A stretch of 64,000 nucleotides of DNA from Mesorhizobium tianshanense (GTDB taxonomy: Bacteria; Pseudomonadota; Alphaproteobacteria; Rhizobiales; Rhizobiaceae): the NCBI RefSeq assembly GCF_007830515.1, contig NZ_VLKT01000003.1:62001-126000 (forward strand), read 5' to 3'. Each line of letters opens with the position of its first letter. The stretch's first letter is position 1. Made by a program: the position numbers and the translations under genes. The notes beneath the pieces are model-generated. The model was given only the letters and a program-made list of their open reading frames with translations, was not told the origin of the DNA and did not search any database. Shown piece by piece: positions 42,095 through 50,919 of this stretch.

Positions 42095-43204
42095 ATGGAC
42101 GACCTTGGAGCACAGGAACAAGCGGTTCTGGATCTCATTGCGGCGAACCCCTTCGCCGGCCAGCAGGACATAGCGACGGCGCTCGGCATTGCCCGTTCGA
42201 CCGTCGCGGCCCACATCGTGCAGCTCGTCAACAAGGGCTACATTCTCGGCCGCGGCTACGTCCTGCCGGCCTCCAAGCGCATGATCTGCATCGGCGGCGC
42301 GGTCCTCGACCGCAAATACCACGCCAAGAAGGATCTGATCTTCGGGACGTCGAACCCGGTCGACGGCTATCGCAGCTTCGGCGGCGTCGCCCGCAACGTC
42401 GCCGAGAACCTTGTCCGCCTCGGCGTCGACGTCAGCTTCGTCTCGATTGTCGGCGATGATGAAACCGGCCGCTCGCTGGTGCGGCATCTGCGCGACCTCG
42501 GCGCCGATGTCAGTCAGGTCATCACCACCACGGAGCGGCCGACGGCCGAATATGCGGCCATCCTCGATCTCAACAACGATCTCGTGCTCGGCATTGCAGA
42601 TATGGAGATCTTCGATCTGTTCTCGCCGTCCTATCTCGACCGCTTCTGGCCGCATCTGGCTTCGGCGACGTGGGTGTTCATCGACTGCAACCTGCCGGCC
42701 GCAACGATCGCAGCGCTGATGTCACGCAAGCAGGGCGCGCGCTTCAAGCTCGCCGTCGACACGGTATCGTCGCCGAAATCGGCTCGCCTGCCGAAGGACC
42801 TCTCGGGCATCGACCTTTTGTTCACCAATCACGACGAGGCCAATACGATGCTTGGCATCACCGATGCCGACAAGCGGCTGAGGCCGAAGGAGGCTGCAGC
42901 GGCGCTGCGCGCTGCCGGCGCCAGCGAGGTGATCGTGACCATGGGCGCGCATGGATTTGCGGTCGCGACCGAGAGCGGCGTGGCGACGATGCGGTCCGTC
43001 CCGGCCCGCGCCGTCGACATTACCGGTGCCGGTGACGCGATGATCGCCGGCACCATGTATAAGGTGCTTTCGGGAGATCCCGTGCCCCACGCGGCGCGCA
43101 CCGGCGCGCTGCTCGCCACGCTGACCACCGAGAGCGAATCCAGCGTTCATCCCGATCTGTCGCCGCGTTTTCTCACCGCCGGCATGTACCGCATTCCCGC
43201 TTGA
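42095..43204 (+). CDS. psuK: Pseudouridine kinase with N-terminal HTH
   Basis: A 369-residue PfkB/ribokinase-family kinase. Residues 5-55 form a winged HTH (GQQDIATALGIARSTVAAHI) as in many PsuK proteins; the kinase runs from about 62 (MICIGGAVLDRKYHAK, FGGVARNVAENLVRLG) to DITGAGDAMIAG, which has the catalytic Asp. It phosphorylates pseudouridine to pseudouridine 5'-phosphate, and the HTH may let it regulate its own locus. GGGTGAG lies just before ATG 42095; ATG 42059 is the alternative. psuG follows 30 bases later. Confidence 0.9.
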   Translation: MDDLGAQEQAVLDLIAANPFAGQQDIATALGIARSTVAAHIVQLVNKGYILGRGYVLPASKRMICIGGAVLDRKYHAKKDLIFGTSNPVDGYRSFGGVARNVAENLVRLGVDVSFVSIVGDDETGRSLVRHLRDLGADVSQVITTTERPTAEYAAILDLNNDLVLGIADMEIFDLFSPSYLDRFWPHLASATWVFIDCNLPAATIAALMSRKQGARFKLAVDTVSSPKSARLPKDLSGIDLLFTNHDEANTMLGITDADKRLRPKEAAAALRAAGASEVIVTMGAHGFAVATESGVATMRSVPARAVDITGAGDAMIAGTMYKVLSGDPVPHAARTGALLATLTTESESSVHPDLSPRFLTAGMYRIPA

Positions 43205-43234
43205 AAGCGAGACGATCCTGAAAGCGAGACGACG

Positions 43235-44164
43235 ATGAAACCTTCCCTTCTCCACCTGAACGACGAAGTCGCGGCAGCACTTCGAGAGGGCCGCGCGGTG
43301 GTGGCGCTGGAATCGACGATTATCACCCATGGCATGCCCTATCGGGCCAATCTGGAGACAGCCCGCGGCGTCGAAACCGTGGTGCGCGAGAACGGCGCGG
43401 TCCCTGCGACGATCGCGGTGGTCGCGGGCAAGATCAAGGTCGGGCTCGACGACCGCGAACTGGAACAACTCGCAGCGGCAAAGGACGTGGTCAAGGCCTC
43501 CGGGCGCGACCTCGCCGCCATCATGGTGCGCGGCGGCTCGGCCGGTACCACGGTCTCGGCGACGATGCGGATCGCCGCACTTGCCGGCATCCGTATTTTC
43601 GCGACCGGCGGCGTCGGCGGCGTGCATCGTGGTGCCGAAGCCACTTTCGATATCTCGGCCGACCTGACGGAACTCGGCCAGACCGGCACCACCGTCGTCT
43701 GCGCCGGCGTGAAATCGATCCTCGATATGGCAAAGACGCTGGAATATCTGGAGACCCAGCGCGTGCCGGTGATCGCCTATCAGAGCGACGACTTTCCGGC
43801 CTTCTATACCCGCTCCAGCGGACTGAAAGCCGATCACCGCCTCGACACGCCGGAGGACATCGCGCAGGCCATGCTGCTGCATGAGCAGATCGGCTCGGGC
43901 ACCGGCATTCTCGTCGCCAATCCAATTCCGGAAGTAGACGCGCTCGATCCCGCCTTCATCGACGGCACGATCGCGGCCGCGGTGGCGGAAGCGGACAAAC
44001 GCGGCATCGGGCGCAAGGAACTGACGCCGTTCCTGCTCGCCCGCATCAATGAGCTTTCGCAGGGCCGCAGCCTGAAGGCCAATATCGCGCTGGTCCGCAA
44101 CAACGCCGCGCTCGCCGCCCGCATCGCCGTGGCGCATGCGCGGCTGAAGCGCGGGGAAGCGTAG
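43235..44164 (+). CDS. psuG: Pseudouridine-5'-phosphate glycosidase
   Basis: A 309-residue enzyme that splits the C-C glycosidic bond of pseudouridine 5'-phosphate into uracil and ribose 5-phosphate. Family motifs are complete: ALESTIITHGMPY with E26, RGGSAGTTVSATM, FATGGVGGVHRGAE, the Schiff-base Lys in GVKSILD (K160) and TGILVANPIPEVDALD (Mn site region). With psuK it completes pseudouridine breakdown. Confidence 0.95.
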   Translation: MKPSLLHLNDEVAAALREGRAVVALESTIITHGMPYRANLETARGVETVVRENGAVPATIAVVAGKIKVGLDDRELEQLAAAKDVVKASGRDLAAIMVRGGSAGTTVSATMRIAALAGIRIFATGGVGGVHRGAEATFDISADLTELGQTGTTVVCAGVKSILDMAKTLEYLETQRVPVIAYQSDDFPAFYTRSSGLKADHRLDTPEDIAQAMLLHEQIGSGTGILVANPIPEVDALDPAFIDGTIAAAVAEADKRGIGRKELTPFLLARINELSQGRSLKANIALVRNNAALAARIAVAHARLKRGEA

Positions 44165-44185
44165 ATTTTCGAACAGGAGAAACGC

Positions 44186-45007
44186 ATGAGCGAGCAGGCC
44201 ATCTACGAGACGATCCTTTACGAGAAGGATGCGACCGACAAGTTCGCCACGATCACCATCAATCGTCCCGACAAGCTCAATGCGATGAACAAGACGGTGA
44301 TCCGCGAGATCGACGCCGCATTGGCTGCGGCCATCGCCGATCCGGACGTCAACGCACTGGTGATCACCGGCGCGGGCCGCGCCTTCTCCTCCGGCTACGA
44401 CCTGCAGGGCAGCGATTTCGATGTCGACATCGATTTCTGGCGCGAGGACATGGGCGAGAACGCCGAAGCGCTGCTCAACATCTGGAAGGCGCCGATCCCG
44501 ATCATCGCTTCCGTCAACGGCTACGCGCTGGCCGGCGCGCTCGAAATGATGATGTGCTGCGACCTGGCGATTGCCGCCGACAATGCAAAATTCGGCGAGC
44601 CTGAGGTGCGCCACAATTCCGGCCCGCCGGCGCTGATGATGCCCTGGCTGCTCGCCACCCGCGACGTGCGCTGGCTGATGTATACGGGCGACCTTGTCGA
44701 CGCCGAGGAAGCGCTGCGCATGCATCTGATCAACAGGATCGTGCCGGCCGATCAGTTGAAGGAAAAGACGGAAAACCTCGCCCGCAAGCTGGCCCGCATG
44801 CCGGTCCCGGCGCTGAAATTCACCAAGGCGTCGATCAACAACCAGCAGATGGTGGCCGGACTGCTGCCGTCTTTCCAATACAATATCGAGGCGATCGCAG
44901 CACTTCACGTCACCAAGCAAGGCCGTGAATGGATGGCCAACCTCGCCAAGATGAGCCTCAAGGAATATCTCGCTTTCCGCGATGGTCCCTTCAAGGGCCT
45001 CGACTGA
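44186..45007 (+). CDS. Enoyl-CoA hydratase/isomerase family protein
   Basis: A 273-residue crotonase-fold protein. The CoA-binding oxyanion-hole segments are GAGRAFSSGYDLQGSD (about residues 68-83) and NGYALAGALEMMMCCDLAIA (about 112-131), followed by FGEPEVRHNSGPP. It acts on an acyl-CoA thioester. A stretch rich in Asp after the first motif (FDVDIDFWRED) is a distinctive insertion. It lies 21 bases after psuG and 3 bases before the acyl-CoA synthetase, which shares its CoA chemistry. Confidence 0.88.
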   Translation: MSEQAIYETILYEKDATDKFATITINRPDKLNAMNKTVIREIDAALAAAIADPDVNALVITGAGRAFSSGYDLQGSDFDVDIDFWREDMGENAEALLNIWKAPIPIIASVNGYALAGALEMMMCCDLAIAADNAKFGEPEVRHNSGPPALMMPWLLATRDVRWLMYTGDLVDAEEALRMHLINRIVPADQLKEKTENLARKLARMPVPALKFTKASINNQQMVAGLLPSFQYNIEAIAALHVTKQGREWMANLAKMSLKEYLAFRDGPFKGLD

Positions 45008-45010
45008 GCC

Positions 45011-47137
45011 GTGACCGGCTCTGCCGCTTCGCGTGAGGCGATGCGGGCGCTGATGGCGCCGCGTTCGGTCGCCGTCATCGGTGCGACGGAACGCGCCGAC
45101 GCGTCGTCGAGCTACGTCATGCGCAATTTGATGGCGTTCGGATTCTCCGGCGCCATCATACCGGTGCATCCGAAGGCCGAAACGGTGTTCGGCATTCCGA
45201 CCATTCCATCGCTCGACCGGCTCGATGCGCCGGCCGACGTGGCGGTGATAGGCATCGGCGCGGCTCACGTGCTGGGCGCGCTCGAAGACGCCGGCAGGGC
45301 CGGCGTCAAGGCGGCCGTCGTGCTGGCCAGCGGCTTTGCCGAAACCGACGAAGAGGGCAAGGCGCGGCAGCAGGCGCTGGTCGAGATCGCGCGAAAATAC
45401 GGCATGGCGATCTGCGGGCCGAACTGCCTGGGTCTGTTCAATCTGCAAAACGGCGCGGCGCTCTATTCTTCGACGCTGTCACCCAACCTTAGGAAGGGCG
45501 CGCTGGCCATTCTGTCGCATTCTGGCGCCAGCGCCATCGCGCTAGCCAACACGGGGCGCTTCGGTCTCAGCCACATCGTCTCCTGCGGCAACAGCGCGGC
45601 GACCGATCTTCCCGACTATCTCTCTTATCTCGCCGACGACGAGGCGACGCGCGTCATTGGACTTGTCGTGGAAGCGATCCGCGATCCCGCCGCCTTCACC
45701 TCCGCTATGCAGGCGGCGCATGCCGCCGAAAAGCAGGTGATTGCCTTGCGCGCCGGCAAGTCCAGCAAAGGCGCGGAAGCCGCCGCCGCGCACACCGGTT
45801 CGCTCGCCGCCGCCAACGAGGCCTATGAAGCCTTTTTCCGGCGGACCGGCGTGATCGAGGCCGCCGACATGGACGGGTTCGTCGAGACCGCAGCGCTTTG
45901 CCTGTCATTGAAGGCCAGGCCAACGCGCAGGGGCGTCGCGATCGTTGGGGTCAGCGGCGGCGGGGTCGCCCATGTGTCCGACATCGCCGAGCAGGTCGGC
46001 ATCGATCTGCCGGAATTTTCCAAACAAACCATCGCGCGGCTGCAGGCCTTGCTGCCTTCTTTCGCGACGCCGCAGAATCCGGTCGACACCACGGGCGTGG
46101 TTTTCGCCGATGGCGCTATCTATCGCAGCGTGCTCGACATCCTGGCGCAGGATCCCGCCGTCGGCCTGATCGTCGCCGCGCAGGATGCGCCTGTCGGCCT
46201 CGATACCGCGGGTGCTGCCGAATATACCGGCATTGCCGAGGCCGTTGCCGCCTACGCAAAGGACGCGACCGTTCCGGTCGCCTTCATCAGCAACCTGTCC
46301 TCCGGACACCATCCAGCAGTCAGGGAGCGGCTTGCCGGCGTCCCGGTGCTCAACGGCACGCGCGCTGCGCTCAATGCCGTGCGGCGGGTGCTCGACGCGA
46401 CCGGAGCCACGATAACGAACGCCTCGGCGATCGAACCAGCTGGGGAGAACGATCCTTGGGCAGAGCGGCTTGCCACCGCCAAGAAGCTGACCGAGCGGGA
46501 GGGCAAGCAATGGCTCGCCGAGAACGGTCTGAGAGTGACGCGCGAGCGTCTGGCCGTCACGGCGCAAGAGTCAATCGCGGCGGCCGGCGCGATCGGTTTT
46601 CCGGTCGTGCTGAAAATCGAATCGCCTGACATTCTCCACAAGACCGAAGTCGGCGGCGTACGGCTCGGCATAGCCAGCGCCGCCGAAGCGGCCGAAGCCT
46701 TCACGGCGATCATGCGAAGCGCCCATGACCATGCGCCGGATGCGAACCTGCATGGCGTGGTGGTGCAGGAGATGACCGGGCGCGGCGTCGAGGCGCTGGT
46801 CGGTCTCGTCCGGCACGAGCCGTTTGGCCTGGGCATCGTCGTCGGCGTCGGCGGCGTTCTGGTCGAGCTGGTCAAGGATGCCGCTTTCGATCTGCTGCCG
46901 GTCGACCGCGACGCAGCCGAAGCACTGATCGACCGGACGCGATTGGCCGCTCTGCTGAAGGGTTATCGCGGCGCGCCGCCAGCCGACCGGGAAGCGCTCA
47001 TCGAGACAATCGTAGCGCTGTCGAATTTTGCCGGTCGATACGGCGATCTGATCGAGGCCGTCGACCTCAATCCAGTTGTCGTGTTCGAGAAAGGCGCCTG
47101 CGTTCTCGATGCGCTGGTGATCTCCAAAGGCGCTTAG
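45011..47137 (+). CDS. NDP-forming acyl-CoA synthetase (acetate-CoA ligase family)
   Basis: A 708-residue single-chain protein joining the alpha- and beta-type parts of ADP-forming acyl-CoA synthetase. Residues 15-140 are a CoA-binding Rossmann domain (RSVAVIGATERADASSSYVM). Two ligase-CoA domains follow (LAILSHSGASAIALANTGRF, AAAHTGSLAA). From about 485 an ATP-grasp domain carries ESPDILHKTEVGGVRLG. The enzyme interconverts acyl-CoA + NDP + Pi with the acid + CoA + NTP. It starts with GTG at 45011, 3 bases after the hydratase gene. Confidence 0.88.
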   Translation: MTGSAASREAMRALMAPRSVAVIGATERADASSSYVMRNLMAFGFSGAIIPVHPKAETVFGIPTIPSLDRLDAPADVAVIGIGAAHVLGALEDAGRAGVKAAVVLASGFAETDEEGKARQQALVEIARKYGMAICGPNCLGLFNLQNGAALYSSTLSPNLRKGALAILSHSGASAIALANTGRFGLSHIVSCGNSAATDLPDYLSYLADDEATRVIGLVVEAIRDPAAFTSAMQAAHAAEKQVIALRAGKSSKGAEAAAAHTGSLAAANEAYEAFFRRTGVIEAADMDGFVETAALCLSLKARPTRRGVAIVGVSGGGVAHVSDIAEQVGIDLPEFSKQTIARLQALLPSFATPQNPVDTTGVVFADGAIYRSVLDILAQDPAVGLIVAAQDAPVGLDTAGAAEYTGIAEAVAAYAKDATVPVAFISNLSSGHHPAVRERLAGVPVLNGTRAALNAVRRVLDATGATITNASAIEPAGENDPWAERLATAKKLTEREGKQWLAENGLRVTRERLAVTAQESIAAAGAIGFPVVLKIESPDILHKTEVGGVRLGIASAAEAAEAFTAIMRSAHDHAPDANLHGVVVQEMTGRGVEALVGLVRHEPFGLGIVVGVGGVLVELVKDAAFDLLPVDRDAAEALIDRTRLAALLKGYRGAPPADREALIETIVALSNFAGRYGDLIEAVDLNPVVVFEKGACVLDALVISKGA

Positions 47138-47209
47138 GCCTTTTGATATTCAAGTGGTTCCAGCCTGCATGTAGTTCCCTGCGCCTGCGACCCGCCAATT
47201 GTTGATCTC

Positions 47210-47391
47210 AGCGCCGCCCCTCATCGCCCTGCCGGGCACTTCTCCCCGTATAGTGACGGGGAGAAGGGGCTGGCCGCAGCCTCGGCACGATTCCTGGAAC
47301 GTTGGAGATTGGCGAAATCATCGATGAGAGCGCCCCTCTCCCCGTGACTATACGGGGAGAGGATGCCGGCAGGCAGGTGAGGGGCAGCGCT
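47210..47391. repeat. RIME-like intergenic mosaic element
   Basis: A 182-base element lies between the convergent synthetase and oxidoreductase genes. The ends are inverted: AGCGCCGCCCCTCA at 47210 pairs with TGAGGGGCAGCGCT ending at 47391. Inside each arm is a second hairpin, CTTCTCCCCGTATAG-TGACGGGGAGAAG on the left and CTCTCCCCGTGACTATACGGGGAGAG on the right read in two parts. This is the layout of rhizobial RIME elements. It fills most of the 297-base gap and likely serves both genes as a terminator. Confidence 0.82.
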
Positions 47392-47434
47392 AACGCTCGA
47401 AAAGGTCTGAGTAAGGTCTGAATATCAACACACC

Positions 47435-50400
47435 CTAAGCCGCTGTTTCCAGGGGGCTTTCCCTGTCCAGTCTTTCCAGCAGCGCCACCTTCTTCTTTTC
47501 GAAGCGTTCGACCGCCGCCAGCTTGACATGGCCGAAGCCGCGCACCTCTTGCGGCAGCCGGGCAAGCTCGGTCGCCACGGCATGATTGCCTTTCGTCAGC
47601 CGCGCCGAAAGATCCGATATCAGGCGTTCATACTCCTCGATCAGGCGCCGTTCGATTCGCCGTTCTTGCGTACGCCCAAATGGATCGAAGCGCGTTCCGC
47701 GCAGGCCCTTCAATCGCGCCAGCATAGCGAAGACCGGGTTGATCCAGGCGCCGAAGGCGATCTTGCCGGGATGGCCGGTGCGCGGGTCGATGCGCGAGAT
47801 CATCGGCGGCGCAAGATGATGCCTGATCCTGAAATCGCCCTCGAACTGTTCGGCCAGTTTCTTCCTGAATGATTGGTCGCGATGCAGCCGCGCCACTTCA
47901 TATTCATCCTTGTAGGCCATCAGCTTGAAGGCGCCGATCGCAACGGCCTTGGTAAAACCTTCAGCACCGGGCGAGACACTGGCTTCGGCCGCGCGTGCGG
48001 TGTCGACCAGCTTGCGGTAGCGGTTCGCATAGGCGGCATCCTGGTAGCCGGTCAGGAATGCCATCCGGCGTGCAACCATGGCATCGAGCGTCTCCGGTTG
48101 TGGCGCCTCGGTGCTGCCCATCTGTGCCGCATTCAGAACAGCTGCAAGGTCGATCGCCGCACGCCGGCCCCAGCCGAAAGCGGTGCGATTCATCGCGACG
48201 CCGGCGCCGTTCATCTCGATCGCCCTGTCGATTGATTCCAGGCTGATCGGCACCAGTCCGCGCTGCCAGGCATTGCCGAGCAGGAACATGTTGGCGGCGA
48301 TGGCGTCGCCCATCAGCGCGAGGCCAAGCCTGGTTGCCGGGATCAGCGTGATCGCCTCCTTGCCGGCCGCACGCCGCAACTGCTTCAGCGTCGCTTCCTG
48401 GCGGAAGTCGATCGCAGTGTTCTGCACGAAGGAGGCAGTTGGCGCGAAATGATCGTCGAGTACGGCTCGTGTGCGGCCATGCGCGAAGGTTGCAAGCGAA
48501 GCTGCCGCAGCCGACACGACGATGTCGAAGCCAAGCACAAGATCGGCCTCGCCGGGGCCGATCCTGACCGCATTGAGCAGGTCGAGGTCGCGCGCCAGCC
48601 TGATATGCGAGACCACCGCGCCGTTCTTTTGCGCCAGTCCGGTCTGGTCCAGCGTCAGCAGGCCAAGCCCGTCGAGATGCGCTGCCTGGGACAGGATGGC
48701 GCTGACCGTGATGACGCCGGTGCCGCCAATGCCGGCCAGCAGCATGTTGTAGGGGCGATCAAGCGCCGCCAGCGCCGGCATCGGCAGGTCGTCGGAACCA
48801 GTCGCCACCGCACGCGCCTTCGGCTTGCGGATGGCGCCGCCTTCAACCGTCACGAAGCTCGGACAAAAACCCTTGATGCAGGACAGGTCGGTGTTGCAGC
48901 TCGACTGGTTGATCCTGCGCTTGCGGCCGAACTCGGTTTCCTCGGGCTCGATCGAAATGCAGTTGGAAACGGCCGAGCAATCGCCGCAGCCTTCGCAGAC
49001 CAGTTCGTTGATGAAGGCCCGTCTTGGCGAGACCGGATAGGCGCCGCGCTTGCGGCGGCGGCGTTTTTCGGCGGCGCAGACCTGGTCGAAGACCAGCACC
49101 GTCACGCCCTCGATCTCCCTGAGCTCGCGCTGCACGGCGTCGAGCTCGTCGCGATGGTGGATGGTCACGGACCGCGGTAGGACACCAGCCCAGGCCTCGG
49201 GTTTTTCGGACACGACGACGACGCGTTTCGCGCCCTCCGCCAGCGTCTGTTCGACGATTGACGGCACGGAAACCTCGCCGTCATGGCGCTGGCCGCCGGT
49301 CATGGCGACCGCGTCATTGTAGAGGATCTTGTAGGTGGCGCTGACCCTGGCGGCGATGGCCGCGCGAATGGCCAGATGTCCGGAATGGAAATAGGTGCCG
49401 TCGCCCATATTGACGAAAATGTGCCTCTCGTCGGTGAACGGTGACAGGCCGATCCACGAGCCGCCTTCGCCGCCCATCTGGGTGAAGGTGGAGGTCTCGC
49501 GCTCCATGCCGATGACCATCATGTGGCAACCGATGCCGGTCGAAGCACGGCTGCCATCGGGCACCACGGTGGAGATCGAATGCGGGCAGCCGGAGCAGAA
49601 ATAGGGATCGCGCTTCAGTGCGATCACCTCGCCGGGTGCTGAGGCCGCGACGGCCTCGATTGTCTTAATGTGCAGGCCAAGCTCTGTGTCCGGCGCGCCG
49701 AGCCGCGAGACGATGGCGCGGGCGACCGAAACGGCGCTGATCTCGCCGATGGAAGGCAGCAGCGGCGCGCCGCGCTCGTCCGTCTTGCCGAAGACGCGCG
49801 GGCGACCGGGTGCGTTGAACAGCAATGCCTTGATCTGGTCCTCGATCACCGGCCGCTTTTCCTCGACGACAAGGATTTCCTCCAGCCCTTCGGCGAAAGC
49901 CCTGAGCCCTTGCGGCTCGAGCGGCCACACCATGCCTACCTTGTACAGCCGGATGCCGAGTTCGGCCGCGCGGCGCTCGTCGATGCCGAGCGCTGACAGC
50001 GCGCCGAGCAGGTCGAGCCATGATTTGCCGGTCGAAACGATGCCGAGCCGCGCCTTGCCGCCGCCATGCACGATGCGGTCGATGCCGTTGGCGCGGGCAA
50101 AGGCACGCACCGCCGCCATCTTGTGTTCGATGCGGCGCTCCATCGCATGCGGGCCATCCGGCCAGCGCAGCGACAGGCCGTCGGCGGGCAGCGCCAGCTC
50201 CGGCATGACGATGCCGAGTCGTGCCGGGTCGACATCGACGGTCGCCGTGCATTCGACGACCTCGGTCTGGCACTTGAAGCCGATCCAGGCACCGGAATAG
50301 CGGCTCATCGCCCAGCCAAGCAGGCCATAGTCGATATATTCGCCGACGCCGCCCGGCGACAGCAGCGGCACCATGGCCGAGATCAGGTTGTGCTCGCTCT

Positions 50401-50908
50401 GGTGCGGCAGCGTCGAGGAGACGGCGCCGTGGTCGTCGCCGGCCAGAAGCAGCACGCCGCCATGGCGATTGGTGCCGACGGCATTGGCGTGGCGGATGAC
50501 GTCCATGGTGCGGTCGACGCCGGGGCCTTTGCCGTACCACATGGAAAAGACGTCATCGTAGCGCGAGCCCGCGAACATGCCGGTCTGCTGCGTGCCCCAG
50601 ACCGCGGTCGCGGCCATGTCCTCGTTCAGGCCGGGATGGAAGACGACATGGTTCGCCCTGAGATATTTGCCGGCACGCTGCATCTCGCGGTCGAAGCCGG
50701 CCAGCGGCGAGCCGCGATAGCCCGAGACATAGCCGGCGGTGTTGAGGCCGGCGGTAAGATCGCGCTGGCGCTGGACGAGCGGCAGCCGCACCAGCGCCTG
50801 TGTGCCTGAGACCAGGATGCGGCCGCGTTCCAGAGCATAGCGGTCGTCGAGGCTGGCCGAAACCGCATTCGCCTGTCCGGCTTTCGGGAGAGCGGCAGCC
50901 ATCATCAT
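47435..50908 (-). CDS. Indolepyruvate ferredoxin oxidoreductase, fused subunits
   Basis: A 1157-residue enzyme that decarboxylates arylpyruvates or related 2-oxoacids to acyl-CoA. The alpha-type part (about 20-690) has the pyrimidine domain (TAGYVSGYRGSPLAGFDREM), the TPP domain with FCSGCPH and MGDGTYFHSG (501-510), and a Cys cluster at C638, C641, C644, C650, C671, C677 and C682 for Fe-S binding. From about 718 (YNMLLAGIGGTGVITVSAIL) comes the IorB-like gamma domain, then a C-terminal DUF6537-like region. AGGAG lies 7 bases before the first of three consecutive ATGs. The FAD dehydrogenase gene ends 11 bases upstream. Confidence 0.93.
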   Translation of the reverse strand: MMMAAALPKAGQANAVSASLDDRYALERGRILVSGTQALVRLPLVQRQRDLTAGLNTAGYVSGYRGSPLAGFDREMQRAGKYLRANHVVFHPGLNEDMAATAVWGTQQTGMFAGSRYDDVFSMWYGKGPGVDRTMDVIRHANAVGTNRHGGVLLLAGDDHGAVSSTLPHQSEHNLISAMVPLLSPGGVGEYIDYGLLGWAMSRYSGAWIGFKCQTEVVECTATVDVDPARLGIVMPELALPADGLSLRWPDGPHAMERRIEHKMAAVRAFARANGIDRIVHGGGKARLGIVSTGKSWLDLLGALSALGIDERRAAELGIRLYKVGMVWPLEPQGLRAFAEGLEEILVVEEKRPVIEDQIKALLFNAPGRPRVFGKTDERGAPLLPSIGEISAVSVARAIVSRLGAPDTELGLHIKTIEAVAASAPGEVIALKRDPYFCSGCPHSISTVVPDGSRASTGIGCHMMVIGMERETSTFTQMGGEGGSWIGLSPFTDERHIFVNMGDGTYFHSGHLAIRAAIAARVSATYKILYNDAVAMTGGQRHDGEVSVPSIVEQTLAEGAKRVVVVSEKPEAWAGVLPRSVTIHHRDELDAVQRELREIEGVTVLVFDQVCAAEKRRRRKRGAYPVSPRRAFINELVCEGCGDCSAVSNCISIEPEETEFGRKRRINQSSCNTDLSCIKGFCPSFVTVEGGAIRKPKARAVATGSDDLPMPALAALDRPYNMLLAGIGGTGVITVSAILSQAAHLDGLGLLTLDQTGLAQKNGAVVSHIRLARDLDLLNAVRIGPGEADLVLGFDIVVSAAAASLATFAHGRTRAVLDDHFAPTASFVQNTAIDFRQEATLKQLRRAAGKEAITLIPATRLGLALMGDAIAANMFLLGNAWQRGLVPISLESIDRAIEMNGAGVAMNRTAFGWGRRAAIDLAAVLNAAQMGSTEAPQPETLDAMVARRMAFLTGYQDAAYANRYRKLVDTARAAEASVSPGAEGFTKAVAIGAFKLMAYKDEYEVARLHRDQSFRKKLAEQFEGDFRIRHHLAPPMISRIDPRTGHPGKIAFGAWINPVFAMLARLKGLRGTRFDPFGRTQERRIERRLIEEYERLISDLSARLTKGNHAVATELARLPQEVRGFGHVKLAAVERFEKKKVALLERLDRESPLETAA

Positions 50909-50919
50909 CAGGGCACTCC

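Noticed and set aside
42722..45448. A 908-codon open frame on the minus strand
   Set aside because: It lies antisense to psuK, psuG and the enoyl-CoA hydratase, all with complete family motifs; high GC leaves antisense frames open. Its translation is low-complexity Arg/His/Gly-rich.
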